A stretch of 39,831 nucleotides of DNA from Bacteroidales bacterium (GCA_029004185.1 JAQUPB010000008.1:1-39831), one strand, 5' to 3'; counted from the stretch's first letter, positions 16,955 to 24,325 are shown. Program-made: numbers and translations. Notes: generated from the letters alone by a model not told the origin.

Positions 16955-18085
16955 ATGAGAATTGCTGTAAATACCAGACTTCTGATAAAAAATAAGCTTG
17001 ATGGCATAGGCTGGTTTTCGTATGAAACGCTGAAAAGAATTACGCAGCAGCATCCGGAGCATGAATTTTATTTCATTTTTGACCGTCAGTACAGCAGTGA
17101 ATTTATTTTTTCGGAAAACATAAAGCCGGTTATCATAGGACCTCCTGCGCGCCATCCTTTCCTTTATCTCATATGGTTTGAATATTCAATTAACAGGGTA
17201 TTAAAAAAAATAAAACCCGATATTTTCCTTTCTCCTGATGGATTTGTTTCGCTGTCATCCATGGTGAAAACGGTGAGCGTGATACATGATATTAATTTTG
17301 AACACCTGCCCGAACATCTGCCTTTTTATACAAGAACTTATTACAGATTTTTCTTTCGCAGGTTTGCCCGCAAATCAAAACGCATAGCAACGGTTTCCGA
17401 ATTTTCAAAAAAAGATATTGCTGATTGCTATAAAATAAATCCTGATAAAATTGATGTCGTTTATAATGGTTCAAATGAAATTTATATTCCTCTTTTTGAA
17501 GTTGAAAAAAAGGCTGTACGTGAGAAATATACTGATAATTCACCGTATTTTATTTTTATAAGTTCAATACAGCCGAGAAAAAATCTTATAAATCTTTTCA
17601 GGGCATTTGAGATTTTCAAGGAAGAATACAGCTCGGATATAAAACTCTTGATAATCGGCGAAAAGAGATGGTGGACGAAAGAAATGAACAGTGTTTTTGA
17701 TGAAATGAAGCACAAAAATGATGTTATATTTTGCGGATGGCTTTTGCCCAACGAATTGAAGAATGTACTCGGCGCCGCGCTTGCCCTTACTTATGTTTCT
17801 TATTTCGAGGGATTCGGAATTCCCATAGTTGAGGCAATGTACTGCGATACTCCGGTAATAACTTCAAACTGCACATCAATGCCCGAAATTGCCGGCGATG
17901 CTGCACTTATTGTCGACCCCTTTTCCCCGGAATCTATTTGCTCGGCAATGCTGAAAATTGCTAAAGATAAAAACGTAAGCGCTGATTTAATAAAAAAAGG
18001 ACAAATCCGCCGTCAGGAGTTTTCTTGGCAGAAATCTGCCGATTTGCTGTGGAACTGCGTTATGAAAGCAGCCAGTAGTCGGTAG
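16955..18085 (+). CDS. GT4-family glycosyltransferase
   Basis: 376 residues, GT-B fold. The donor-binding half shows SSIQPRKNLINLFRAF, FCGWLLPNELKN and the E-x7-E motif in FEGFGIPIVEA followed by SNCTSMPEIAGDAALIVDP. These are diagnostic of GT4 retaining transferases (mannosyl-, glucosyl- or N-acetylhexosaminyl-type). It acts on the cytoplasmic face, building the lipid-linked unit that the neighbouring Wzx would flip. It is transcribed divergently from that flippase with its own promoter. The sugar is not resolvable. The last codons merge into the 7-bp repeat array at 18073. Confidence 0.9.
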   Translation: MRIAVNTRLLIKNKLDGIGWFSYETLKRITQQHPEHEFYFIFDRQYSSEFIFSENIKPVIIGPPARHPFLYLIWFEYSINRVLKKIKPDIFLSPDGFVSLSSMVKTVSVIHDINFEHLPEHLPFYTRTYYRFFFRRFARKSKRIATVSEFSKKDIADCYKINPDKIDVVYNGSNEIYIPLFEVEKKAVREKYTDNSPYFIFISSIQPRKNLINLFRAFEIFKEEYSSDIKLLIIGEKRWWTKEMNSVFDEMKHKNDVIFCGWLLPNELKNVLGAALALTYVSYFEGFGIPIVEAMYCDTPVITSNCTSMPEIAGDAALIVDPFSPESICSAMLKIAKDKNVSADLIKKGQIRRQEFSWQKSADLLWNCVMKAASSR

Positions 18086-18119
18086 TCGGTAGTCGGTAGT
18101 CAGTAGTCAGTAGTCAGTA
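18073..18119. repeat. 7-bp tandem array (CGGTAGT/CAGTAGT)
   Basis: About 6.7 units: CAGTAGT, three CGGTAGT, two CAGTAGT and a partial unit. It starts inside the last codons of the GT4 gene. Related arrays lie at 23583, 25948 and 39228. Confidence 0.85.
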
Positions 18120-18223
18120 TTTCTTACCAAGAACTCTATAAAATATAAATTTTGAATTATAAATTTTAAATCCAAAATCTAAAATCGTAAATCCTAAATC
18201 CTAAATTCATTCGATTGTTCTCT

Positions 18224-19129
18224 TTAGATTTTCCCCGTAATTTCTTTCACCGAATTTATTTTATGTTTTTTTAAATAATCATTAATACCTTTTACCACTT
18301 TAACGGCTGTTTGCGGGTCGATGAAATTTGCGGTGCCGATTTGAATTGCAGTTGCTCCTGCAAGAAAGAATTCAATTGCATCGGTGGCATTCATTATTCC
18401 TCCTAATCCTATTATCGGAATTTTTACCGCTTTATATGTTTGCCATACCATTCGAAGTGCAACCGGCTTAATGCACGGACCCGATAATCCTCCTGTTACT
18501 GTTGATAATACCGGCTTTCGTGTTTCGGCGTTTATTGCCATGCCAAGCAATGTGTTTATCAGTGAAACCGCATCGGCTCCTTCTGCTTCTGCTGCACGCG
18601 CTATTTCGGTTATGTCAGTTACATTCGGAGAAAGCTTTACAATAAGAACTTTTTTATATGCTTTGCGGATTGCTCTGGTGACTTCTGCCGCCGACTTACA
18701 GCTTGTTCCGAAAGCCATTCCTCCCTGCTTTACATTAGGACATGAAATATTTAATTCAATTGCCGGAATTTTTTCGAGTGTATTTAACTTCTCAGCTACT
18801 GCAACGTAATCTTCAATTGTAGAGCCCGAAACATTAACGATAATATTTGTATCAAGTTTTTTTATTTTCGGATAAGTGGTTTTTATGAAATAATCAATGC
18901 CTTTGTTCTGAAGTCCCACCGCATTCAGCATTCCCGATGCCGTTTCGTGCATCCGCGGGTATGCATTTCCTTCGCGGCTTTTCAGTGTCGTTCCTTTTGT
19001 TATAAAACCACCTAATTTATTCAGGGCAATAAAATCCTCAAATTCTTCGCCGTATCCGAATGTGCCCGATGCAGTGAGAACAGGATTCTTGAATAATAAA
19101 TTTTTAATTTTTACTTTTAAATCTGCCAT
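18224..19129 (-). CDS. pyrD: Dihydroorotate dehydrogenase, class 1B catalytic subunit
   Basis: 301 residues. FMN-dependent oxidation of dihydroorotate to orotate in pyrimidine synthesis. Class 1 features: SGTFGYG near residues 21-27 and catalytic-base Cys130 in [13 protein letters not shown], then [14 protein letters not shown] and [10 protein letters not shown] at the FMN phosphate site. Its start overlaps pyrK by 13 bp, the usual arrangement of the NAD-dependent class 1B heterotetramer. Confidence 0.95.
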   Translation of the reverse strand: MADLKVKIKNLLFKNPVLTASGTFGYGEEFEDFIALNKLGGFITKGTTLKSREGNAYPRMHETASGMLNAVGLQNKGIDYFIKTTYPKIKKLDTNIIVNVSGSTIEDYVAVAEKLNTLEKIPAIELNISCPNVKQGGMAFGTSCKSAAEVTRAIRKAYKKVLIVKLSPNVTDITEIARAAEAEGADAVSLINTLLGMAINAETRKPVLSTVTGGLSGPCIKPVALRMVWQTYKAVKIPIIGLGGIMNATDAIEFFLAGATAIQIGTANFIDPQTAVKVVKGINDYLKKHKINSVKEITGKI

Positions 19130-19881
19130 ATTAAATCTTTTATGTTAAAAACAGTACCTTCGGTGCAAACACATTGATTGCCTTTTGTTGTTTCAACCAC
19201 ACAGCATAAACATACTCCTATTCCGCAAGCCATGGTGTTTTCAAGCGAAACTTCACATTCTGTATTTTTTTGTTTTGCTATTTTTGCAACTTCTTTAAGC
19301 ATAGGCATCGGACCGCAACTGTATATTTTGTCGAATTTATTTTTTAAAACCGGATTTTGTGTAACCAATCCCTTCTCGCATAAAGAGCCATTTTCGGTTG
19401 AAATATAAACCTTTCCGGATTTTTTAAACTTTTCAGTTTCCAATATGTCTTCTTTGCTTCTTCCTCCGAGTAAAATATGAATGTCGTTTTTATTTTCATT
19501 CAGGCATTTTGCAAGATACAGCAATGGTGCTATCCCACAGCCGCCACCAATCAACAGAACTTTTTTATTTTTTGTTAAATTAAATCCTTTGCCAAGCGGA
19601 AAAATTAAATTTACTTTTTCTCCGGTTTTATATTTTGAGAGTGCCGTAGTTCCTTCGCCGACTTTCTTAACAAATAAACTTATTGTATTTTTTGATGTAT
19701 TAACATCATGTATCGAGAAAGGACGTCTTAAAAAAGTTTTTTTAGATTTACTTATCAGTACTTCTGCGAATTGTCCGGGAAACATTTGCGGCAGCTTTTC
19801 TTTCAGTTGTAATTCAAGTATAAAAGTATCGCCCGAAACAGCAGTGTTTTTTAATATTTTGAAATCTTTTATGAACTTCAT
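19117..19881 (-). CDS. pyrK: Dihydroorotate dehydrogenase electron-transfer subunit
   Basis: 254 residues from the ATG at 19879-19881; a TTG eight codons upstream is possible but would place the -7 box at the start. Ferredoxin-NADP reductase-type FAD and NAD domains: RRPFSIHDV (FAD), [13 protein letters not shown] (NAD). C-terminal [2Fe-2S] motif with Cys219, Cys224, Cys227 and Cys237 or Cys239. It passes electrons from PyrD FMN to NAD+. Translationally coupled to pyrD. Confidence 0.94.
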   Translation of the reverse strand: MKFIKDFKILKNTAVSGDTFILELQLKEKLPQMFPGQFAEVLISKSKKTFLRRPFSIHDVNTSKNTISLFVKKVGEGTTALSKYKTGEKVNLIFPLGKGFNLTKNKKVLLIGGGCGIAPLLYLAKCLNENKNDIHILLGGRSKEDILETEKFKKSGKVYISTENGSLCEKGLVTQNPVLKNKFDKIYSCGPMPMLKEVAKIAKQKNTECEVSLENTMACGIGVCLCCVVETTKGNQCVCTEGTVFNIKDLIWQI

Positions 19882-19902
19882 TATGAATATCTGAATTAAA
19901 TA

Positions 19903-19910
19903 CAAAAGTA
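19903..19910 (-). promoter_or_regulatory. -7 box for pyrKD
   Basis: The minus strand reads TACTTTTG, exact TAnnTTTG, 21 bp before the preferred pyrK ATG. It supports the downstream ATG over the TTG at 19905. Confidence 0.55.
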
Positions 19911-20216
19911 GTAAATATTTTCAGCTTCAATATGGTTTTCCAAATAGATTTTTTTTCAGGCTTTAATCAGTGAATCTTTGGCTTTAAAAAATATTGCCAC
20001 AAGGACACAAGGACTCAAAGTTTCACTAAGTTTCTCTTTGTGATACTTCCTGTCTTTGTGTCTTAGTGGCATTTTTATTTATAAATAAACAAAATAACTT
20101 TTGAACATTATTTCGCTGTTTCACAATCCTTCAATCTTTTTTATTTCTTAAATTTTTAATCTGTGAATCTGTGGCTTTTTTATTGAAATAAATGTAATAA
20201 AATCAAAAATTATGTT
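19911..20216. repeat. Intergenic region with long imperfect inverted repeat
   Basis: No gene seen between divergent pyrK and apt. Arms at 19995-20013 and 20053-20071 are complementary over 19 bp with 3 mismatches (TGCCAC...ACACAA.GA against its complement), enclosing a related CTCAAAG/CTCTTTG interior. The motif family (CACTAAGACACAAAG) recurs at 24148-24242 and 31700-31737. MITE-like or hairpin-forming filler. Confidence 0.65.
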
Positions 20217-20224
20217 TATATTTG
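20217..20224 (+). promoter_or_regulatory. -7 box for apt
   Basis: TATATTTG, exact TAnnTTTG, with a 51-bp gap to the apt ATG. Confidence 0.55.
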
Positions 20225-20275
20225 CACTAGATTTATCAAACCAAACGTGGCTTAGCACAACAAATATTTAAAAAT

Positions 20276-20800
20276 ATGAAAAGACTAAAAGACAAAATCC
20301 GTTCAATTCCAAATTTTCCGATTGAAAACGTTACTTTCAGAGATATTACCACCCTGATGCAGGATGCAGAAGCATTCCGCGAAGCATGCGACCATTTCTA
20401 TAACCGCTATAAAGATAAAAAAATTGATAAGGTGATAGGCATTGATGCACGCGGTTTTGTTTTTGGCGCTGTTCTGGCGTATAAGTTAAACGTTGGTTTT
20501 GTGCCAATCCGCAAAAAAGGAAAACTCCCATACAAAACAATAAGTCAGAAATATGATCTCGAATATGGCTCTGCCGAAATGGAAATTCACGAAGATGCAA
20601 TTAAAAGAAATGAAAGAGTTGTTGTGATTGACGACCTCATAGCTACAGGCGGAACTGTTGCCGCTGCGGTGAAACTTATTGAAAAGTTGGGCGGTGTTAT
20701 TGTTGAATGTGCATTCATAGTTGAGCTTCCCGACCTCAAAGGCAGGGAAATGATTAAATCCCAAAATATATTTACGATGGTTTCTTTCGAAGGAGAGTGA
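20276..20800 (+). CDS. apt: Adenine phosphoribosyltransferase
   Basis: 174 residues, normal for Apt. Converts adenine and PRPP to AMP (purine salvage, cytosol). FRDITTLMQDAEAFREACD matches the N-terminal hood/PF.D.T..l motif, IDARGFVFG is the conserved segment after it, and VVVIDDLIATGGT (around 116-128) is the PRPP-binding loop. Single-gene unit; the next gene is convergent. Confidence 0.96.
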   Translation: MKRLKDKIRSIPNFPIENVTFRDITTLMQDAEAFREACDHFYNRYKDKKIDKVIGIDARGFVFGAVLAYKLNVGFVPIRKKGKLPYKTISQKYDLEYGSAEMEIHEDAIKRNERVVVIDDLIATGGTVAAAVKLIEKLGGVIVECAFIVELPDLKGREMIKSQNIFTMVSFEGE

Positions 20801-20907
20801 AAATAAATTAATAGTTAATAGTGAATAATTAATAATTTCTGTTTTTTCTCGCAGCTTGCAGCTGTATTTCTAAAGAACTTTATGAATAGATGATATTAAA
20901 TAAATAC

Positions 20908-21606
20908 CTATTGATTTAATAAATTAATTGTGTGGCAGGCAACCAAAGCAGCTGTTTCGGTTCTTAATCTCGATTTACCCAAACTTACCGGAATAAAATT
21001 ATTACTTAAAGCAAGTTTGATTTCTTCGTCGGAAAAATCACCTTCGGGACCGATAAAAATTAAAACATTGTTTTTTTGCTGATATTGTTCTTTTAAAGCA
21101 AGTGCATGCTCTTTGCAATGTGCTATAAACTTCTGTCCTTCGAAATTAATATTTATGAGTTCTTTGAAATTTACCGGTTTGTTTAATTTTGGTAAATAAA
21201 ATTTCAGCGATTGTTTTACAGCAGATAAAATTACTTTTTCCAACCTCTGTGTTTTTAAAACTTTTCTTTCCGAGAACTCACAAAACACTGGCGTTATCTC
21301 GTCAATGCCTACTTCTGTTAGCTTTTCAACAAGCCATTCAAAACGTTCAGTGTTTTTTGTGGGTGCAACGGCTAAATGGATTTTGTATTTATTTTCCTTT
21401 TCGTTTTTTATACTTTCTTTAATTTTAAAAGTACATTTTTTTGAAGAAGCATCAATTATTTCGACAGTGTAAAATCCGCCATTACCATCAATAAGATTTA
21501 TAATATCGTTTTGTTTATTTCTTAACACATTTACGCAATGGTGCGATTCTTTTTCATTGAGAAAAAAATCACCACTATTTATGTTCGGAGCATAAAATAA
21601 CTGCAT
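20908..21606 (-). CDS. rsmE: 16S rRNA (uracil1498-N3)-methyltransferase
   Basis: 232 residues from the ATG at 21604-21606; a TTG seven codons earlier is less likely because MQLFYAP is the typical start. SPOUT-fold methyltransferase: early SHHCVNVLR (PUA-like domain), KNTERFEWLVEKLTEVGID, and the knot IGPEGDFSDEEI followed by LGKSRLRTETAALVA. Methylates U1498 of 16S rRNA using SAM. Confidence 0.95.
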   Translation of the reverse strand: MQLFYAPNINSGDFFLNEKESHHCVNVLRNKQNDIINLIDGNGGFYTVEIIDASSKKCTFKIKESIKNEKENKYKIHLAVAPTKNTERFEWLVEKLTEVGIDEITPVFCEFSERKVLKTQRLEKVILSAVKQSLKFYLPKLNKPVNFKELININFEGQKFIAHCKEHALALKEQYQQKNNVLIFIGPEGDFSDEEIKLALSNNFIPVSLGKSRLRTETAALVACHTINLLNQ

Positions 21607-21673
21607 ATATATATATTCAGATTGCAAAGTAAATTAATATTTTCAAAAAACTTTTATAGAACGTAAATTTTCT

Positions 21674-21681
21674 TAATTTTG
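21674..21681 (+). promoter_or_regulatory. -7 box for tRNA-Lys
   Basis: TAATTTTG, exact TAnnTTTG, 15 bp before the tRNA 5' end. Confidence 0.6.
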
Positions 21682-21696
21682 CTAACCTGATTTTTT

Positions 21697-21769
21697 CTCT
21701 TCGTAGCTCAGTTGGTAGAGCAATTGACTCTTAATCAATGGGTCGTGGGTTCGAGTCCCTCCGAGGAGA
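21697..21769 (+). tRNA. tRNA-Lys (CTT)
   Basis: 73 nt cloverleaf. The acceptor arm CTCTTCG pairs with CGAGGAG (one G-U); anticodon stem ATTGA/TCAAT with loop CTCTTAA gives anticodon CTT; T loop TTCGAGT. No encoded CCA. Confidence 0.95.
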
Positions 21770-21795
21770 CAATAGGCTTTCAGAGTAAAAATCAC

Positions 21796-21803
21796 TAACT
21801 TTG
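21796..21803 (+). promoter_or_regulatory. -7 box for tRNA-Ser
   Basis: TAACTTTG, exact TAnnTTTG, 10 bp before the tRNA-Ser 5' end. The tRNAs therefore appear to have individual promoters. Confidence 0.6.
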
Positions 21804-21813
21804 TACATCTTCA

Positions 21814-21902
21814 GGAGAGGTGGGTGAGTGGCTTAAACCAGCAGTTTGCTAAACTGTCGTACCGGTCAAACGGTACCGGGGGTTCAAATCCCCCCCTCTC
21901 CG
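21814..21902 (+). tRNA. tRNA-Ser (GCT)
   Basis: 89 nt with the long variable arm of a class II tRNA (TACCGG...CCGGTA type stem). Acceptor GGAGAGG/CCTCTCC; anticodon loop TTGCTAA gives GCT. Discriminator G, as expected for serine. Confidence 0.95.
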
Positions 21903-21929
21903 CAAAGTTTGAAATGGTAAAAAATAAAT

Positions 21930-21937
21930 TACCTTTG
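21930..21937 (+). promoter_or_regulatory. -7 box for tRNA-Pro
   Basis: TACCTTTG, exact TAnnTTTG, 22 bp before the tRNA-Pro 5' end. Confidence 0.55.
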
Positions 21938-21959
21938 TTCTTTAAAAGTATTATTATTT

Positions 21960-22034
21960 CGGGGTGTAGCGTAGCCCGGTTATCGCGCCTGCTTTGGGAG
22001 CAGGAGGTCGCAGGTTCAACTCCTGCCACCCCGA
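21960..22034 (+). tRNA. tRNA-Pro (TGG)
   Basis: 75 nt. Acceptor CGGGGTG/CACCCCG; anticodon stem CCTGC/GCAGG with loop TTTGGGA gives TGG. The C1-G72 pair with discriminator A is typical of tRNA-Pro. Confidence 0.95.
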
Positions 22035-22137
22035 CAAGATTAAACAAGAGGTTTCAAAGTTTTGCGTTTTGAACCTTTTTTTATTTGCACAAAATTTGCA
22101 TAAAAACAATTGTTATAAATTCAAATATAATAAAACG

Positions 22138-22167
22138 AAAAAGCCCCGATTTTCAGGGCTTTTGTTT
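22138..22167 (+). terminator. Bidirectional-type terminator hairpin
   Basis: AAAAAGCCC (22138-22146) / GGGCTTTT (22156-22163) with a 9-nt loop; T-rich on one side and A-rich on the other, so it could stop transcription from both directions. It follows the tRNA cluster and also faces the relic reading frame at 22192. Confidence 0.75.
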
Positions 22168-22191
22168 TATGGTAAAAGTGTTGTAATAATG

Positions 22192-22343
22192 TTAATGCCG
22201 CATCACCACCCTTTGCACAATACATTCTTTATCGTTTTGCAATGATAAAAAGTAAATGCCATCAACAAAATCTGTTATATCCACTATGTATTGTTTTTTT
22301 TCGTATCTTTGAAGTATTAATAACAAACGTAAACAATTTTATT
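22192..22343 (-). pseudogene. Relic of a T9SS C-terminal sorting domain
   Basis: An open frame of about 48 codons on the minus strand ends in TAA (22192-22194) and has no start codon of its own. The peptide contains QYIVDITDFVDGIYFLSLQ followed by IVQRVVMRH, which matches the end of type IX secretion sorting domains (vdls.l..GiYfl.......kk.v). Nothing upstream continues it; a stop lies in frame just before. It looks like the remaining tail of a deleted secreted-protein gene. The plus-strand promoter of the next gene lies inside it. Confidence 0.65.
22304..22311 (+). promoter_or_regulatory. -7 box for the small basic protein
   Basis: TATCTTTG, exact TAnnTTTG, 52 bp before the ATG at 22364. 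It lies within the relic T9SS domain sequence on the other strand. Confidence 0.5.
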
Positions 22344-22363
22344 TAACTTAAACCCCTTAAATT

Positions 22364-22561
22364 ATGGCACTGACAGCGTATAACATGAAAACAAAGAAAA
22401 AGAATGTTCCTTTTTCCGGCACACCTGAAATTATGAAAACCAAAAATAAACGTTATTTGGTACAGGGTAAAGATAAAGACGGCAACAAAATGGCTTCTGC
22501 AATTTCAGAAGCTAATGCACTTGCAGCTATAAAGAATAAAGAAGCCAAAAAAGGCTGGTAA
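22364..22561 (+). CDS. Small basic protein of unknown function
   Basis: 65 residues, strongly basic (many Lys, few acids), no signal peptide or membrane segment. NKRYLVQGKDKDGNKMAS reads like a short beta-hairpin, and AISEANALAAIKNKEAKK like an amphipathic helix. It has its own -7 box and a strong terminator, so it is probably a real, separately expressed gene. Nucleic-acid or ribosome binding would suit the charge, but that is only inference. Confidence 0.65.
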   Translation: MALTAYNMKTKKKNVPFSGTPEIMKTKNKRYLVQGKDKDGNKMASAISEANALAAIKNKEAKKGW

Positions 22562-22595
22562 AATAATTCTTTGTAATTTGTGAATTAAATATGCG

Positions 22596-22627
22596 AAAGA
22601 AGTAAGAGAAATCTTGCTTCTTTTTTT
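22596..22627 (+). terminator. Terminator with GAAA tetraloop
   Basis: Stem AAAGAAGTAAGA (22596-22607) / TCTTGCTTCTTT (22612-22623) with one T-G pair, GAAA loop, then T-run. A near-identical copy ends the region after tmRNA at 26579. Confidence 0.88.
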
Positions 22628-22688
22628 GTATTTACCCCAGATGGCTCTTGTTTTTAACTTGTGTTCCGTAATTTCCCCAAAAATCTTT

Positions 22689-22718
22689 TTTGCAAACCCA
22701 AAAAAAATATTAGCTTTG
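22689..22718 (+). promoter_or_regulatory. Full promoter of the HipB-like gene
   Basis: TTTG (22689-22692) and TAGCTTTG (22711-22718) with an 18-bp spacer. The -7 box ends inside the first operator palindrome, so repressor binding would block initiation directly. Confidence 0.7.
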
Positions 22719-22755
22719 TATGAAATATCATACAAAATGTATTAAAAATCATACA
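22717..22755 (+). promoter_or_regulatory. Twin operator palindromes of the HipB-like regulator
   Basis: Site 1: TGTATGA (22717-22723), 4 bp, TCATACA (22728-22734), a perfect inverted repeat. Site 2: TGTATTA (22738-22744), 4 bp, TCATACA (22749-22755), one mismatch. The sites repeat every 21 bp, two helical turns, and end 2 bp before the ATG. Classic layout for cooperative autorepression by an XRE dimer. Confidence 0.75.
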
Positions 22756-22757
22756 AA

Positions 22758-23006
22758 ATGACTGAAATGTCGGACATTAAGCATTTAAAGGCAAGTGATA
22801 AAGCAATAATGAAATCCATAGGGGAGTTCATTAAACTTCAGCGCACAAAGCAAAATAAAACACAGGAACAGCTGGCAAAAAAAGCCGGCATTGCCCGTTC
22901 CACCCTTTGCTTACTGGAAGACGGGGGGAATGTGGGTATGGTTGTGTTCATACGGATATTAAGAGCGTTGAAGCTTTTGGGTTTGTTAAATGAGTTTAAA
23001 AGTTAA
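22758..23006 (+). CDS. HipB-like XRE-family transcriptional regulator, no HipA partner
   Basis: 82 residues, one XRE HTH. IGEFIKLQRTKQNKTQEQLA then KKAGIARSTLCLLEDGGNVG, ending in ILRALKLLGLLNEF, closely follows the HipB/antitoxin pattern. In type II hipBA modules the toxin kinase HipA follows directly; here the next gene on this strand is far away and the sequence after 23006 holds a convergent gene instead. The twin palindromes over its promoter suggest autoregulation. It is either an orphan antitoxin left after toxin loss or a stand-alone regulator. Confidence 0.82.
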   Translation: MTEMSDIKHLKASDKAIMKSIGEFIKLQRTKQNKTQEQLAKKAGIARSTLCLLEDGGNVGMVVFIRILRALKLLGLLNEFKS

Positions 23007-23031
23007 AGGCTTAAACTTTATTTACAAGGAT

Positions 23032-23463
23032 TCATTTGTTCTCAACAGAAATACCTTCGTGTGCGATTTCGATTTCTTCCATGGCTATTTCGCTGCAATC
23101 TGAATACAAAGCAGGTCCTGAATAACGTATGGGAAAAGCATTTTTCACTTTCCATGTTGTAACGGGTTCATGCTTCGAGTTGAGTAAAGAAATAACAATA
23201 TCGCGTCGTTCAACTTCATTTAATTTCAATGTGTTTATCCAGTTGTAAAATTCATTATCGCCTTTTTTTATATGACGTCTGAAGATAATGTTTGAATAAT
23301 GTATCATGCCCGGCATTTTCATTGGAGAATGGACAGGACTGGCGCTGTCGTGATTCTGAACTACATCAGCTATGATGTTTAAGCCGGAAACTTCATTTAA
23401 ACTAACATTTGTGCCGCCCCATTCTACAAGGTAATGGCAAACTGAATGACCATATTTATCCAT
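23032..23463 (-). CDS. Phage-tail-tube / eCIS-type tail protein (gp19 family), orphan
   Basis: 143 residues from the ATG at 23461-23463. The family begins with a short lead into 'YhFlVEWGG'; here CHYLVEWGG falls at residues 9-17, which decides the start over upstream codons. Other family marks: EVSGLNIIADVV, SPMKMPGMIHYSNIIFRRHI, GDNEFYNWI, KVKNAFPIRYSGP, and AMEEIEIAHEGISV at the C-terminus. Such proteins stack as hexameric rings to form the inner tube of contractile tails (phage, Afp/PVC/MAC-type injection systems). No sheath, baseplate, spike or ATPase gene lies nearby, so it is a solitary member. Convergent with the HipB-like gene (25 bp apart). Confidence 0.8.
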   Translation of the reverse strand: MDKYGHSVCHYLVEWGGTNVSLNEVSGLNIIADVVQNHDSASPVHSPMKMPGMIHYSNIIFRRHIKKGDNEFYNWINTLKLNEVERRDIVISLLNSKHEPVTTWKVKNAFPIRYSGPALYSDCSEIAMEEIEIAHEGISVENK

Positions 23464-23529
23464 ACAAAAAAGTTTTTTAAAAAAATTAATATTTTTTTTT
23501 CGCTTATGCATTGAATTGAATTTATTTTG

Positions 23530-23537
23530 CAAAACTA
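23530..23537 (-). promoter_or_regulatory. -7 box for the tail-tube gene
   Basis: The minus strand reads TAGTTTTG, exact TAnnTTTG, giving a ~60 nt 5' UTR to the preferred ATG at 23463. A closer ATG at 23511 would add 16 residues. Confidence 0.5.
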
Positions 23538-23582
23538 AAAAAATATTTGTAAAACAGTTAATCGTTAATAGTTAATTGTTAA

Positions 23583-23665
23583 TCGGTAGTCAGAAGACAG
23601 AAGTTGGGGGGAATCGGTAATCGGTAATCAGTAATCAGTAATCAATAACCAGTAATCAGTATCAG
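23583..23665. repeat. Degenerate 7-bp array (AATCGGT/AATCAGT)
   Basis: Runs of AATCGGT and AATCAGT, with a short G-run (23604-23611) in the left part. Same family as the arrays at 18073, 25948 and 39228. It lies between the divergent tail-tube and arfB genes. Confidence 0.8.
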
Positions 23666-23725
23666 TTATTGCGGGAAGTAGCACAAAGGCATAAGGAGGC
23701 AGGCTTCTATAATAAAAAAAAAGCT

Positions 23726-23733
23726 TAATTTTG
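23726..23733 (+). promoter_or_regulatory. -7 box directly before arfB
   Basis: TAATTTTG, exact TAnnTTTG, only 5 bp before the ATG at 23739. Initiation at the usual distance would fall on or next to the start codon, predicting a leaderless mRNA. Confidence 0.5.
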
Positions 23734-23738
23734 TTTTG

Positions 23739-24143
23739 ATGAACATAAAAGGAATACGGTTCGATACGGAGTTTCGTTTTAAGACCTCGCGAAGCAGCGG
23801 CGCAGGAGGGCAAAACGTAAATAAAGTTTCAACAAAAGTGGAACTTGATTTTGATGTTGTGAGCTCTGCTTTGCTGACTGCGGAGCAAAAAGAAATTATT
23901 CTTCAAAAACTAAAAAACAGGATTTCGAAAGAAGGCATACTGCAGGTTATTTCTCAAACCGAAAGGAGTCAGTTGGGAAATAAGGAAATTGCAATAAAAA
24001 AGTTTTATGAATTAATGAACAAATGTTTTATTACACGCAAAAAGCGAAAACCCACAAAACCTTCAAGAGTTTCAAAAGAAAGACGCCTCGAATCGAAGAA
24101 ACGAAAGTCGGAAATTAAAAAATTAAGAAAAAAAGATTGGTAA
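23739..24143 (+). CDS. arfB: Alternative ribosome-rescue factor ArfB (YaeJ/ICT1-like peptidyl-tRNA hydrolase)
   Basis: 134 residues. The release-factor catalytic motif GGQ is at residues 23-25 within SRSSGAGGQNVNKVSTKVEL; no codon-recognition domain. The C-terminus is a lysine/arginine-rich tail (KKRKPTKPSRVSKERRLESK) that in ArfB enters the empty mRNA channel of stalled ribosomes. It hydrolyses peptidyl-tRNA on non-stop complexes, backing up the tmRNA gene ~2 kb downstream. The ATG is preferred over a TTG one codon earlier. Confidence 0.94.
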   Translation: MNIKGIRFDTEFRFKTSRSSGAGGQNVNKVSTKVELDFDVVSSALLTAEQKEIILQKLKNRISKEGILQVISQTERSQLGNKEIAIKKFYELMNKCFITRKKRKPTKPSRVSKERRLESKKRKSEIKKLRKKDW

Positions 24144-24147
24144 TTTT

Positions 24148-24242
24148 TTACTTCGTGTGTCTTTGAGTTTTACTTTGAGTGCCTTCGTGGTGTTTTTTTT
24201 AACAACAAAGGCGCACTAAGTAGTTCACGAAGTCGCACAAAG
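24148..24242. repeat. Intergenic TTCGTG/CACTAAG-type inverted repeats
   Basis: CTTCGTGTGTCTTTGAG and GTGCCTTCGTGGTG on one side, CACTAAGTAGTTCACGAAG with GCACAAAG on the other: imperfect inverted copies of a CACxAAG motif shared with 19995-20071 and 31700-31737. No gene seen. Confidence 0.55.
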
Positions 24243-24270
24243 TATTTTTAAGATATTTGATTTTTTTTAA

Positions 24271-24278
24271 TACTTTTG
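24271..24278 (+). promoter_or_regulatory. -7 box for tRNA-Arg
   Basis: TACTTTTG, exact TAnnTTTG, 47 bp before the tRNA. Confidence 0.45.
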
Positions 24279-24325
24279 TAAAGCTTTTTATTTTGTAAAA
24301 GATAAAACAGCAGATATTTCCAACT

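Noticed and set aside
18073-18119. CRISPR array
   Set aside because: Units are 7 bp and contiguous, with no spacers; a degenerate tandem repeat, not a CRISPR. The same holds for the arrays at 23583, 25948, 34657 and 39228.
21811-22245. Short frames across tRNA-Ser and tRNA-Pro on both strands
   Set aside because: They translate tRNA sequence; the cloverleaves explain the conservation.
22758-23006. Complete hipBA toxin-antitoxin pair
   Set aside because: No HipA-like kinase follows; the next sequence is a convergent tail-tube gene.
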